This document shows positions 35,578 through 43,999 of a stretch of 64,000 nucleotides of DNA, in pieces (within the stretch, counting starts at the first letter, position 1; each line of letters starts with the position of its first letter). A model generated the notes under the pieces. It was given only the letters and a program-made list of their open reading frames with translations. It did not search any database and was not told the origin of the DNA. The stretch is from Actinoplanes teichomyceticus ATCC 31121 (GTDB taxonomy: Bacteria > Actinomycetota > Actinomycetes > Mycobacteriales > Micromonosporaceae): positions 2,877,001 through 2,941,000 of the forward strand of contig NZ_CP023865.1 of assembly GCF_003711105.1 (NCBI RefSeq), in the 5' to 3' direction. Position numbers and translations under genes: made by a program.

Positions 35578-36242
35578 CCGCTTCACCCGCCGACCGGGCC
35601 CGGATCTTCCAGCTCGCGTCGCTGCTGCTCACCTACCCGGACGCGGAGCTGCTCGGCGCCGGCGCGCCACTGCGGGCGGCGGCGCTGGAGATCGGGCACG
35701 AGGGCGCCCGGACGCTGCTGCGCGCATTCCTCGACGAGTTCCTGAGCGGCACCCTGATCGAGGCGCAGCGGCACTACGTGCAGACGTTCGACCTGCGCCG
35801 CAAGTCGGGCCTCTACCTGACGTACTACCTGCACGGCGACACCCGCAAGCGGGGGATGGCGCTGCTCATGCTGAAGCAGCGGTACCGCGCGCACGGGCTG
35901 CGGCTCGACGGCGGCGAGCTGCCCGACCTGCTGCCGGTGGTGCTGGAGTTCGCCGCGACGGCCGGACCCGGGGACGGGGAGGCGCCGCTGCGCCAGCACC
36001 GGCAGGGGCTGGAGCTGCTGCGCGCCGCCCTGGGCGAGAGCGGTTCGGCGTACGCCAAGGTGCTCGAAGCCGTCTGTGCCGTCCTGCCGGAACTCTCCGA
36101 CGCCGACCGGGCCGCCGTGGCGGCCCTCGCCTTCGACGGGCCGCCGGTGGAGACCGTCGGTCTCGACTCCCTGGGCCAGGGACCCGACCTGGCGCCCTAC
36201 GCCACCTACGCCACCTGCTCCGCCGCGGAGGTCTCCCGATGA
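35574..36242 (+). CDS. narJ: nitrate reductase molybdenum cofactor assembly chaperone
   Basis: 222 residues, all-helical, of the NarJ/DmsD-type chaperone family: FQLASLLLTYPDAELL at the start and HYVQTFDLRRKSGLYLTYY, the typical NarJ stretch. It holds apo-NarG while the cofactor and FS0 are inserted and is not part of the final enzyme. It overlaps narH by ATGA at 35574 and narI by ATGA at its end. Confidence 0.96.
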   Translation: MTASPADRARIFQLASLLLTYPDAELLGAGAPLRAAALEIGHEGARTLLRAFLDEFLSGTLIEAQRHYVQTFDLRRKSGLYLTYYLHGDTRKRGMALLMLKQRYRAHGLRLDGGELPDLLPVVLEFAATAGPGDGEAPLRQHRQGLELLRAALGESGSAYAKVLEAVCAVLPELSDADRAAVAALAFDGPPVETVGLDSLGQGPDLAPYATYATCSAAEVSR

Positions 36243-36985
36243 ACACCCTGATCTGGGTCGTGCTGCCCTACGCCTGCCTGGCGGTCTTCGTGGCCGGGCA
36301 CGTCTGGCGCTGGCGGCACGACCAGTTCGGCTGGACCACGCACACCAGCCAGCTGCTGGAGAACCGGCTGCTGCGGCTGGGCTCACCGATGTTCCACCTC
36401 GGGGCGTTCGGGGTGATCGCCGGGCACGCGATGGGCCTGCTCATCCCGGCCTCGGCGACCTCGGCGCTGGGCATCCCGGAGCACCTCTACCACGAGGTCG
36501 CGGTCTGGGGCGGCACGATCACCGGCGTGGTGATGGTGGCCGGGCTGGCCCTGCTGATCGCGCGCCGCTTCGTCAGCGGGCGGGTCCGGCGGGTCACCAC
36601 GACGATGGACAAGGTCCTGTACGTCTTCCTGGCCGCCATGGTCGTGCTCGGGATGACCGCGACGGTCGGTGAGAACCTGTTCGGGCCCGGCTACGACTAC
36701 CGGGAGACGATCGCGGTGTGGTTCCGCGGCGTCTTCTGGTTCCAGCCGCACACCTCGCTGATGACCGGCGCGCCGCTGGTGTACCAGCTGCACGCGATCG
36801 GCGGATTCCTGTTCCTGGCGCTGTGGCCGTTCACCCGGCTGGTGCACGTGTGGTCGGCGCCGCTGGCCTACCTGTGGCGGCCGTACGTCGTCTACCGCGC
36901 CCGGCGCGGGGCGGCGCCCGCGGGACCGCCGGCGCCGGCGGTGGTCCGCGACGCCGGGCGGCGCCCGGTCCGCTCCGGTCACTGA
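36239..36985 (+). CDS. narI: respiratory nitrate reductase gamma subunit (cytochrome b)
   Basis: 248 residues with five membrane helices. It oxidises menaquinol and passes electrons to NarH through two b hemes. Histidines expected as ligands are in FHLGAFGVIAGHAMGLL (helix 2) and in VYQLHAIGGFLFLALWPFTRLVHVW (helix 5). It overlaps narJ by ATGA. The tail after helix 5 is short and basic/Pro-rich. Last gene of the operon; no hairpin terminator was seen after it. Confidence 0.97.
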   Translation: MNTLIWVVLPYACLAVFVAGHVWRWRHDQFGWTTHTSQLLENRLLRLGSPMFHLGAFGVIAGHAMGLLIPASATSALGIPEHLYHEVAVWGGTITGVVMVAGLALLIARRFVSGRVRRVTTTMDKVLYVFLAAMVVLGMTATVGENLFGPGYDYRETIAVWFRGVFWFQPHTSLMTGAPLVYQLHAIGGFLFLALWPFTRLVHVWSAPLAYLWRPYVVYRARRGAAPAGPPAPAVVRDAGRRPVRSGH

Positions 36986-37078
36986 CCCTTCCCGGTACGA
37001 CCTCGCCCCGCCCGCCTCGGCGAAAGTGTCGGAGGGTGGTTCTAGGGTGGAGCCCACATCGACGATGGAGGTTCTCCC

Positions 37079-37639
37079 ATGACGACCCCCTCCGGCCGCC
37101 CCGGCACCGCGCTGCTCGTCATCGACGTGCAGAACGGCGTGGTGGACAAGGCCTGGCAGCGCGACGCGGTGATCGCCAACATCGCCACCCTGGTCGCCCG
37201 GGCCCGGGCCGGGCAGGTGCCGGTGATCTGGGTGCAGCACTCCGACGACGAGGATCTGCGGCTCGGCAGCGACCCGTGGGAGTACGTGCCCGAGCTGCCC
37301 CCGGCCGACGGCGAGCCGGTGGTGCACAAGAGGTACGGCGACGCGTTCGAGGCCACCGACCTCGAGGAGCGCCTCGCCGAGCGGGGTGTGGGCCGGCTCG
37401 TGGTGGCCGGCGCGGCGTCCGACGGGTGCATCCGCTGCACCATCCACGGCGCCTTCACCCGGGGCTACGGCGTGACCCTGGTCAGCGACGCGCACACCAC
37501 GCAGGACCTGACCCGCTGGGGCGCGCCGAGTCCCGACCAGGTGATCGCGCACACCAACATGTATTGGAACTATCAGAGCGCGCCCGGCCGCACCGCCGGG
37601 ACGGTGGAGACCGCGGGGGTCAGCTTCACGGCCGCGTGA
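37079..37639 (+). CDS. cysteine hydrolase, isochorismatase family
   Basis: 186 residues. The catalytic triad of this alpha/beta family is visible: Asp in LLVIDVQNGVVD, Lys in VVHKRYGDAF, and the nucleophilic Cys in GAASDGCIRCTI. Members hydrolyse amides such as nicotinamide or N-carbamoyl compounds; which one is not clear here. ATG 37079 with TGGAGG upstream, and TAGGGT near 37046 as a plausible -10. It may form a transcription unit with the next two genes, though the next has its own leaderless-type promoter. Confidence 0.92.
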   Translation: MTTPSGRPGTALLVIDVQNGVVDKAWQRDAVIANIATLVARARAGQVPVIWVQHSDDEDLRLGSDPWEYVPELPPADGEPVVHKRYGDAFEATDLEERLAERGVGRLVVAGAASDGCIRCTIHGAFTRGYGVTLVSDAHTTQDLTRWGAPSPDQVIAHTNMYWNYQSAPGRTAGTVETAGVSFTAA

Positions 37640-37658
37640 TCCACCGTACGGTGGGGGG

Positions 37659-37979
37659 ATGAGCGACGAGTACCTTCCCCAGGTGTACCAGCAGTTCCTC
37701 GACCGCTTCCCGGAAGTGGCCGAGGCACAGGGCGCGCTCGCGCGGACGGTGCGCGAGCGCAGCCCGTTCGACCCGCGTACCGAGCGCCTGCTGCGGCTGG
37801 CCATGGCGATCGGGGCGGAGGCCGAGGGGGCGGTGCGGTCCAATGTCCGTAAGGCGCTGCAGCACGGCGCCACGCTGGACGAGGTGCGTGCCGTGGCCCT
37901 GGGCGCGATCACGACGTGTGGTTTCCCCACCGCGATAGCCGCGATGGGCTGGATCGAGGAAGTCGCCGAATCGAAGTGA
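37659..37979 (+). CDS. carboxymuconolactone decarboxylase-like protein
   Basis: 106 residues, all-helical, of the CMD/AhpD-like family (LRLAMAIGAEAEGAVRSNVRKAL, then EVRAVALGAITTCGFPTAIAA). The CxxC pair of peroxidase-active AhpD is missing; a single Cys remains in TTCGFP, so redox activity is doubtful. ATG 37659 is 6 nt after TACGGT (37647-37652), likely leaderless. It overlaps the following methyltransferase gene (GTGA). Confidence 0.88.
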   Translation: MSDEYLPQVYQQFLDRFPEVAEAQGALARTVRERSPFDPRTERLLRLAMAIGAEAEGAVRSNVRKALQHGATLDEVRAVALGAITTCGFPTAIAAMGWIEEVAESK

Positions 37980-38569
37980 CGGTACAGAACGGGTGGCTGC
38001 GCAAGCTCGCCGAGGACCCGGGACACTCGCAGTGGTACATCAAGCGTTTCCGGGACATGGCCGCCGCCGGCCGCGACCTGGTCGGTGAGGCGCGGCTGGT
38101 CGACGCGATGGTGCCGCGCGGCGCCCGCATCCTGGACGCCGGCTGCGGCCCCGGCCGGCTCGGCGGCTACCTGTCCTCGATCGGCCACGACGTCACCGGC
38201 GTCGACCTGGACCCGGAGCTGATCGCCGCCGCCGTCGCCGACCACCCGGGCCCGCGGTGGCTGGTCGGCGACCTGTCCGAGCTGTCGCTGCCCGGGCCGC
38301 CCTTCGACGCCATCGTCTGCGCCGGCAACGTGATGACCTTCGCCGCGCCGGACACCCGCGTCGAGATCCTCCGCCGGTTCGCGCGGCACCTGGCCCCCGG
38401 TGGCCGCGCGGCGATCGGCTTCGGCGCGGGCCGCGGCTACCCCTTCGACGAGTTCCTCGCCGACGCCGTGGCCGCCGGCCTGACCCCGGACCTGCTGCTG
38501 AGCACCTGGGATCTGCGACCCTTCACGCCCGAGGCGGACTTCCTGGTGGCCGTGCTGCGCCACCCCTGA
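37976..38569 (+). CDS. class I SAM-dependent methyltransferase
   Basis: 197 residues. Motif I is ILDAGCGPGRLGGYL near residue 45, followed by VTGVDLDPELIAAA and LAPGGRAAIGFGAGRGY. The N-terminus includes HSQWYIKRFRDMAAAGRD, typical of a small actinobacterial subgroup of unknown substrate. The start is the GTG at 37976 overlapping the CMD stop, so the two are translated together. Confidence 0.93.
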   Translation: MTVQNGWLRKLAEDPGHSQWYIKRFRDMAAAGRDLVGEARLVDAMVPRGARILDAGCGPGRLGGYLSSIGHDVTGVDLDPELIAAAVADHPGPRWLVGDLSELSLPGPPFDAIVCAGNVMTFAAPDTRVEILRRFARHLAPGGRAAIGFGAGRGYPFDEFLADAVAAGLTPDLLLSTWDLRPFTPEADFLVAVLRHP

Positions 38570-38577
38570 CCGGTCCG

Positions 38578-38651
38578 GTCGCGGCTGCGCCGTCCACCCG
38601 CCGACGGCCCGGGCGGCGCAGCCGCGACCCCGGGGCGTCGGCGGGTGGACG
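38578..38651. terminator. interleaved inverted repeats between converging genes
   Basis: Pair A: GTCGCGGCTGCGCC (38578-38591) with its exact complement at 38615-38628. Pair B: CGTCCACCCGCCGACG (38590-38605) with its exact complement at 38636-38651. B1 lies in the loop of A and B2 lies outside it, so the two stems cannot nest: they form either alternative hairpins or a pseudoknot. The position, directly after the methyltransferase stop and before the convergent transporter end, suggests termination in both directions. Confidence 0.6.
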
Positions 38652-38720
38652 GCGGCCGGGCGGCGCACGCGACCCCGGGTGGCCCGGCCGTCCGGATCGC
38701 GGCCTCCGTAACGCTGACCG

Positions 38721-39737
38721 TCACGGCGCGTGCTGCCCGCCCGCGGGCGCGCGCCGGGCGTCGCCGCCGGCCCCGCGGCCGGCGATCACGGGCAGCAGCA
38801 GACCCAGGAGGCCGATGATGATCAGCGTCAGCGAGACGAGCTGGTAGGCGTACACCGGACGGCCGAGCAGGACGGCCCCGAGCAGCGCCGTCACCGCCGG
38901 GGCCGGCACGGTGATCGTGCTGGCCAGGGAGACGTCGATGTGGCGCATCGCGTTGAACCACAGCACGAGCTCCAGGTAGTACGCGAGCCCCAGCAGCGCG
39001 CCGGCCGCCGGCACACCCGGGTTCCCGAGCGTGGTCCGCAGGGCCGTCGGCCCCTCGACGGCCAGCGCCAGCGGCCCCAGCACCAGAACCGAGACGACGA
39101 GGCGGGACGTGGTCACCTGGTTCGGTGTGATCGACGTGGTGATCAGCACCTCCCGCAGGACGATGTGGGCCACGCTCCACAGTGCCGGTACGGCCAGTGC
39201 CACGGCGAACCACGGCGAGAGCCCCGCCGGGCGCCAGGTGCCGCCGGTGGCCAGGTGGTACAGCGTCACGACGATCAGGGCGATGAGCGCCAGCTCGGTC
39301 CGGCTCCTGCGGCGCTTGCCCAGCATCGTCTCCGAACCGGCCGCGAACAGCGGATACGCCTGCAGGGCGAGGGCCGCCTCGGTCGTGCCCGCGGTGTCGA
39401 AAGCCAGGACGTACGCCCAGGTGGAGAGCGCGAAGAGGACCCCGGTCCCGACCGTGATGAGCACCGTCCGGGCCGGTGTCGCCGAGCCGGCGCCCGCCGT
39501 CGCGGGCCGCTCCGGCGACGCGGCGCCGAACACTCCCCGCTCGCCGGACCACCACTCGCGGGCCAGCAGCGGCAGCGAGAAGGCCGCCTGCCAGACGCTG
39601 AGCAGGAACGCGAAGGCCAGCGCCCCGGCACCGGCCGGGCGCCCCGCCGAGATCAGCGGCATCGCGCCGAGCAGCAGCAGGCAGGCGGACGCGAGCACGG
39701 CCCCGAGCCGGGGGTCGGCGTGACGAACGTGGGGCAT
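38721..39737 (-). CDS. EamA/DMT-type membrane transporter
   Basis: 338 residues with about ten hydrophobic helices and two repeated halves, as in drug/metabolite exporters (TVLITVGTGVLFALSTWAYVLAF, later LYHLATGG and AGALLGLAYYLELVLWF). Substrate unknown. ATG 39737 was chosen because GGGAGGAG lies 8 nt upstream; the frame is open 17 codons further. It is divergent from a MocR-type regulator, a common arrangement in which the regulator controls the transporter. Confidence 0.85.
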   Translation of the reverse strand: MPHVRHADPRLGAVLASACLLLLGAMPLISAGRPAGAGALAFAFLLSVWQAAFSLPLLAREWWSGERGVFGAASPERPATAGAGSATPARTVLITVGTGVLFALSTWAYVLAFDTAGTTEAALALQAYPLFAAGSETMLGKRRRSRTELALIALIVVTLYHLATGGTWRPAGLSPWFAVALAVPALWSVAHIVLREVLITTSITPNQVTTSRLVVSVLVLGPLALAVEGPTALRTTLGNPGVPAAGALLGLAYYLELVLWFNAMRHIDVSLASTITVPAPAVTALLGAVLLGRPVYAYQLVSLTLIIIGLLGLLLPVIAGRGAGGDARRAPAGGQHAP

Positions 39738-39768
39738 GGTGGCGCTCCTCCCGCGGAATGCCCTGCGG

Positions 39769-39813
39769 ATTGCATCGAGGTTCGCCACCCTAACGTCGAT
39801 ACAATGCGATGAT
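39769..39813. promoter_or_regulatory. divergent control region, DMT transporter and MocR gene
   Basis: ATTGCATCG (39769-39777) and CGATACAAT (39797-39805) form an inverted repeat with one mismatch, and a third related element follows (ATGCGATGATTGC). A -10-like GATGAT (39808-39813) lies 7 nt before the MocR ATG at 39821; TACAAT at 39800 is an alternative. The repeated ATTGNATCG elements are the likely MocR binding sites. Confidence 0.55.
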
Positions 39814-39820
39814 TGCCGCT

Positions 39821-41251
39821 ATGACCTCCTGGCGGCCGACCCTCGCCGACCATCCCGGATCCCGGGCCCGAGCCATCGCCGACGCGATCGGCGCCGACAT
39901 CGTCGCGGGCCGGCTGCGGGCCGGCGACCGCCTCCCGCCGCAGCGGGAGCTCGCCGAGGTGCTGGGCCTGTCGCCCAACACCGTGATGCGCGCCTACACC
40001 GAGGCGACCCGGCGCGGTCACGTCACCGGCGAGGTGGGCCGGGGCACCTACGTCCGCCCGGCCGACCCGCCCCGCGCGCGACCCGCCACGCTCGCGCGTC
40101 CCGTCGACGGGCCGATCGATCTGTCCGTCGGCCTGCCGTTCCCCGGCGACGCCGGACGGGCGCTGGCGACCACCCTCGCGGCGATCTCCCGCACCGATGA
40201 TCCGGCCGCCCTCCTGGACAACGCGTCCGCACCGGACCCGGCCGGCCAGGGCATCCGCCGCGGACCCGCGACCGCCGCGGCCGCCTGGCTCGGTCGCCTG
40301 GGCCTGCCGGCGGAGCCGCAGCGGGTGGTGCTGACCAACGGCGCCCAGCACGGCCTCTTCGCCGCGCTGCTCACCCTGCTGCGCCCCGGCGACACGCTGC
40401 TCTGCGAGAACCTGACCTACGCCCCGCTCAAGGCGATCGCCCGGCACCTCGGCGTACGCCTGGAGGGGCTGGCCATGGACGGGGAGGGACTGGATCCGGA
40501 CGCGCTGCGCGCCGCCTGTAGCGCGGGGCGCTCCGATCGGCCCGGAACCGGGCGCGCGCCGACGGTGCTGTACTGCACGCCCACCCTGCAGACGCCGACC
40601 ACCGCCACCATGAGCGAGCAGCGTCGCTCGCGCATCGCCCGGATCGCCGCGGACCACGATCTGACCATCGTGGAGGACGACGTCTTCGGCTTCCTGCCCC
40701 CGGACCGCCCCCGGCCGCTGGCCGCCTTCGCCCCCGAACGTACGGTCTTCGTCACCAGCGTCTCCAAGTCCATGGGCCCGGGACTGCGCGTCGGCTTCCT
40801 GCTCGCGCCCGAGCGGCTGACCCCCGCCCTGGCCTCGGCGGTGACCGTCTCCTGCTGGATGCCGCCGCCGCTGATGGCCGAGATCGTCCGCCGCTGGATC
40901 GAGGACGGCACGGCCGGACGGCTCAACGACGACCAGCGCGCGCACGCCGCCCGCCGTCAGGGGATGGCTCGTGAGCTGCTCGGCGGGCAGACGTTCCGCG
41001 CCGACCCGTACGGGCCGCACCTGTGGCTGTCGCTGCCCGGCCACTGGTCGGCGCGGTCGTTCACGGCGGCCGCCGAGCGTGCCGGGGTGCTGGTGAACCC
41101 GGCCGAGACGTTCGCCACCGGCCCGGCCGCGGCGCCGGCCGTACGGGTCTGCCTCAGCCACGAGGTCAGCGACGAGCGGGTGGCCCGTGGGCTGGCCGCT
41201 CTGGCGACCCTCCTGGACGCCCCGGCCGGCACCGGCCCGCTGGTCGTCTGA
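39821..41251 (+). CDS. MocR-type regulator (GntR HTH fused to aminotransferase fold)
   Basis: 476 residues. Residues 1-75 form a GntR winged helix (DRLPPQRELAEVLGLSPNTVMRAYTEATRRGHVTG). The rest is a fold-I aminotransferase domain with PLP Lys in TSVSKSMGPGLRVGF. MocR proteins use PLP or its adduct as a sensor rather than as an enzyme. An ATG at 39809 is also in frame but lies at the expected transcription start; 39821 leaves a standard distance to the -10. It probably regulates itself and the divergent transporter. Confidence 0.93.
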   Translation: MTSWRPTLADHPGSRARAIADAIGADIVAGRLRAGDRLPPQRELAEVLGLSPNTVMRAYTEATRRGHVTGEVGRGTYVRPADPPRARPATLARPVDGPIDLSVGLPFPGDAGRALATTLAAISRTDDPAALLDNASAPDPAGQGIRRGPATAAAAWLGRLGLPAEPQRVVLTNGAQHGLFAALLTLLRPGDTLLCENLTYAPLKAIARHLGVRLEGLAMDGEGLDPDALRAACSAGRSDRPGTGRAPTVLYCTPTLQTPTTATMSEQRRSRIARIAADHDLTIVEDDVFGFLPPDRPRPLAAFAPERTVFVTSVSKSMGPGLRVGFLLAPERLTPALASAVTVSCWMPPPLMAEIVRRWIEDGTAGRLNDDQRAHAARRQGMARELLGGQTFRADPYGPHLWLSLPGHWSARSFTAAAERAGVLVNPAETFATGPAAAPAVRVCLSHEVSDERVARGLAALATLLDAPAGTGPLVV

Positions 41252-41626
41252 CCGGCGCCGGCGCGTTGCGGCGGAACGGGGTGGCGGCGCGCGACTCGTC
41301 CGGCCACGGCGGTGCGCGGCCGCGCGCCCGGTGATCCGCGATGTACGGTCGGTGGCGATCAGCCGGAGAAGTCCGCTTCCGGACTTCCGGCCCGGCGCCG
41401 GATCGTTGCGCCGGGCCTGGCTGGTGACCGGGTTCCGGGTTCCGCTGCCGGTGCGCGGGCGACACCAGGGCCGTCGGCGACGGGTGAGGGGACGTGCCGC
41501 CCGCCGGCGGGGGAGCGGCGGTCCCACCGGGACGGGTCCAAGGTCCCTGTTTGCCCGGGTCAGCGCCAGCGACGCTGGACCGGTAGCGCCCGGCCGGCAG
41601 CCGGGCACCGGACAGTGGAGTTGACC
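41252..41626. other. interval before narK with a hairpin and a degenerate DevR-like site
   Basis: No gene was seen. AAGTCCG-CTTC-CGGACTT (41369-41386) is a perfect 7-bp hairpin, perhaps the terminator of the MocR gene. GGGTCCAAGGTCCC (41534-41547), about 80 bp before narK, keeps the GGG...GTCCC frame of the DevR box but deviates at several core bases. Confidence 0.45.
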
Positions 41627-42853
41627 ATGAGCGACACCGTGGCGAGGGCGGCGCGGCCCGGCGGCGAAACATCGACGGGAGCCCGGCGGGGGCTGATGCT
41701 GGCGCTCGCGACCATCGGATTCGCCGTGAACTTCTGGGCGTGGGCGCTGCTCAGCCCACTCGCGGTCAAGTTCCAGGCGGCGCTCGACCTGAGCTCCTTC
41801 CAGCAGGCCCTGCTGGTGGCGGTGCCGGTGGTGGTCGGCTCGCTCGGGCGCATCCCGGTCGGCGCGCTGACCGACCGGTTCGGCGGGCGGATCATGTTCC
41901 CGCTGGTCTCGCTGGCCACCGTCGTACCGGTGCTCTTCATCGGCCTGGGCGCGCACGACTCGCTGGCCGCCCTGCTGATCGGCGGGTTCTTCCTGGGCAT
42001 CGGCGGCACCGCGTTCGCGGTCGGCGTCCCGTTCGTCAACGCGTGGTTCCCGCCGGAGCGGCGCGGCCTCGCGGTCGGGATCTTCGGCGTCGGCATGGGC
42101 GGCACCGCGATCAGCGCGCTCACCACGGTCCGGCTGGTGAACGCCGGCACCACCGCCACCCCGTTCATCCTGACCGCGGCTGTGCTGGCCGTCTACGCCG
42201 TGGTCGCCTGGCTGCTGCTGCGGGACGCCCCGGGCCGCGTGGTCCCGTCCGCCCCGCTGACCCAGCGGCTCGGCGCCGCCCTGCGGCTGCGGGTCACCTG
42301 GCAGGCCTCCGCGCTGTATGCGGTCGCGTTCGGCGGGTACGTCGCCTTCTCGGTCTACCTGCCGGCCTACCTCAAGACGGCGTACGGCCTGGCCCCGGCC
42401 GACGCCGCGAACCGGATGGCCGGGTTCGTCCTGCTGGCGGTGCTGATGCGCCCGATCGGCGGCTGGCTCTCCGACCGGTACGCGCCCAGCCGGGTGCTCG
42501 CCGTCGCGCTGGGCGTGGTCATTCTCGGCGCGGTGGTGCAGTCCTTCACGCCGGGCCTCGCGCCGGTCGGCACGGTCGCCTTCCTGTCCATGGCGGTCGC
42601 TCTGGGCACCGGCAGCGGCGCGACCTTCGCCCTGGTCGCCCAGCTCGCCCCGGCGCAGCAGGTGGGCTCGGTGACCGGTGTGGTCGGCGCGGCCGGCGGT
42701 CTCGGCGGGTTCGTCCCGCCGCTGGTGATGGGCGCGATCTACGGCCACTTCCAGTCGTACGCGCTCGGTCTGGCCCTGCTCGGGGTGGTCGCCCTGGCCG
42801 CTCTGCTGCTCGACATCCTGTCGGTCGGCCGTCCGTCGGCCGCCCGGGCCTGA
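41627..42853 (+). CDS. narK: MFS nitrate/nitrite transporter
   Basis: 408 residues with 12 membrane helices. NarK-type features: FAVNFWAWALLSPLAVKFQ at helix 1, the substrate Arg region GSLGRIPVGALTDRFGGR, GGTAFAVGVPFVNAWFPPERRGLA, and the Gly-rich nitrate signature VVGAAGGLGGFVPPLVMGA in helix 11. It imports nitrate and/or exports nitrite and so serves the narGHJI enzyme 5 kb away. ATG 41627 with TGGAG upstream. A degenerate DevR-like site lies in its leader. Confidence 0.93.
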   Translation: MSDTVARAARPGGETSTGARRGLMLALATIGFAVNFWAWALLSPLAVKFQAALDLSSFQQALLVAVPVVVGSLGRIPVGALTDRFGGRIMFPLVSLATVVPVLFIGLGAHDSLAALLIGGFFLGIGGTAFAVGVPFVNAWFPPERRGLAVGIFGVGMGGTAISALTTVRLVNAGTTATPFILTAAVLAVYAVVAWLLLRDAPGRVVPSAPLTQRLGAALRLRVTWQASALYAVAFGGYVAFSVYLPAYLKTAYGLAPADAANRMAGFVLLAVLMRPIGGWLSDRYAPSRVLAVALGVVILGAVVQSFTPGLAPVGTVAFLSMAVALGTGSGATFALVAQLAPAQQVGSVTGVVGAAGGLGGFVPPLVMGAIYGHFQSYALGLALLGVVALAALLLDILSVGRPSAARA

Positions 42854-42863
42854 CCGGCCCGCT

Positions 42864-42911
42864 CGACGCCCGCGGCCCGCTGGAGTTGTCTCCAGCGGGC
42901 CGCGGGCGTCG
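42864..42911. terminator. strong bidirectional terminator after narK
   Basis: Perfect 22-bp arms (42864-42885, beginning CGACGCCCGCGGCCCGC, and 42890-42911) enclose the 4-nt loop TTGT. It lies 10 bp after the narK stop and 18 bp from the end of the convergent gene. Confidence 0.9.
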
Positions 42912-42929
42912 GCGTGTCGGGCCGGGCGG

Positions 42930-43727
42930 TCAGTGCAGGAACCAGGCGCGCTGCCGGACCCGGTCGACCGCGATCTGGTACGACAGCTCGAAGCGGTGGG
43001 CCGGGTTCGCGTGGTACCAGCGCAGCGTCTGCAGCACCAGCGCAGGGTCCGCCGCCAGCCACGGGGTCTGGATCGCCAAGGCCCGCGACGCGCGGAACGG
43101 CGACTGCCGCGCCCGGGTCGGCCCGGCCGGCTCGGCGGGCACCGCGATCACCGGGATCCGGGCCTGCTCGCCGGGGCGGATCTCGCGTACCGCCTGCCAC
43201 GGGACGAAGCGCCGGTCCCGGACCCCGTGGTGCTCGATGCCGTCCGGGGTAAGCGTGAGCCGCCCGGGGGCGTGCCGCAGCAGCACGTACAGCGCCGCGC
43301 CGGTGAGCGCCGCGCCCAGCAGCAGCGGCGGGGTGCGCGCCGCGACGGCGGCCTGGGTCACGGTGAGCAGCGTGAGGAAACCGGCGTACCAGTAGTAGAG
43401 CCGCCGTGAGTAGGCGAAGGTCAGGCCGGGCGTGCCGGCGCCGGTGCGGGTGATGTGCATCCGGTCGCCGGTGTTGTGCGGGCGCACCCACAGGCTGAGC
43501 AGCAGGCCGAACAGGTGCCCGAGCAGCAGTACGCCCAGCCCGCAGGCGAGCGCCGCGCGGACGTCGCCGAGCACGGCCGACCAGACGCCGGCGGCGAGGA
43601 CCAGAACGGCCAGGAAGCCGCTGCCGACGGCCGCGTGCACCAAGCGCGGGGAGGGCTCGTAGTCGCGCCACGGCGACGGCTCGGCGGTGACCGGCGTGGT
43701 GCGCGGCAGGTCGAAGTAGAGGGTCAT
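42930..43727 (-). CDS. hypothetical membrane protein with C-terminal cytoplasmic domain
   Basis: 265 residues. Two hydrophobic helices near residues 33-50 and 57-80, two more around 113-145, then about 120 soluble residues (LTPDGIEHHGVRDRRFVPWQAVREIRPG) of a kind seen in PH-like/DUF-type membrane-anchored proteins. Function not recognised. ATG 43727 has GGGGA upstream. Monocistronic, ending at the shared terminator with narK. Confidence 0.78.
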   Translation of the reverse strand: MTLYFDLPRTTPVTAEPSPWRDYEPSPRLVHAAVGSGFLAVLVLAAGVWSAVLGDVRAALACGLGVLLLGHLFGLLLSLWVRPHNTGDRMHITRTGAGTPGLTFAYSRRLYYWYAGFLTLLTVTQAAVAARTPPLLLGAALTGAALYVLLRHAPGRLTLTPDGIEHHGVRDRRFVPWQAVREIRPGEQARIPVIAVPAEPAGPTRARQSPFRASRALAIQTPWLAADPALVLQTLRWYHANPAHRFELSYQIAVDRVRQRAWFLH

Positions 43728-43999
43728 CGTGGTCCCCGATCAGCGGTACGCGGCGGGCCGGTACGGGTTCGTGCGGCGCGGCGGGCGGCGGGGCGGCCGG
43801 GCTGCACCGGTCCCCCGGGATTGACGCTCAGGGGTACGGGCATCGAGAGCCATGAGTTCAAGCGGAGAGTGACCGCCGGGAACCCGCTCGTGCAGCGACC
43901 GCCACTTCGGACAACTCGCCAGGATCCGCCGGATGCCGGTGAGCTCCCAATGGGGTGCACGGTCCCCGGCGGGCGGCGCGCCTCGTGGAAGCGCTCCCA
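43728..43999. other. gene-free interval
   Basis: No gene or clear signal was recognised between the membrane protein start and the decayed hydrolase remnant. The sequence is slightly less GC-rich at 43840-43930. Confidence 0.4.

Noticed and set aside
39809..39820. Earlier ATG for the MocR gene
   Set aside because: It would lie at or before the expected transcription start given the -10 elements at 39800-39813.
39653..42748. A 1031-codon minus-strand frame covering MocR and narK
   Set aside because: It spans two clear plus-strand genes and reads as Arg/Gly/His-rich noise.
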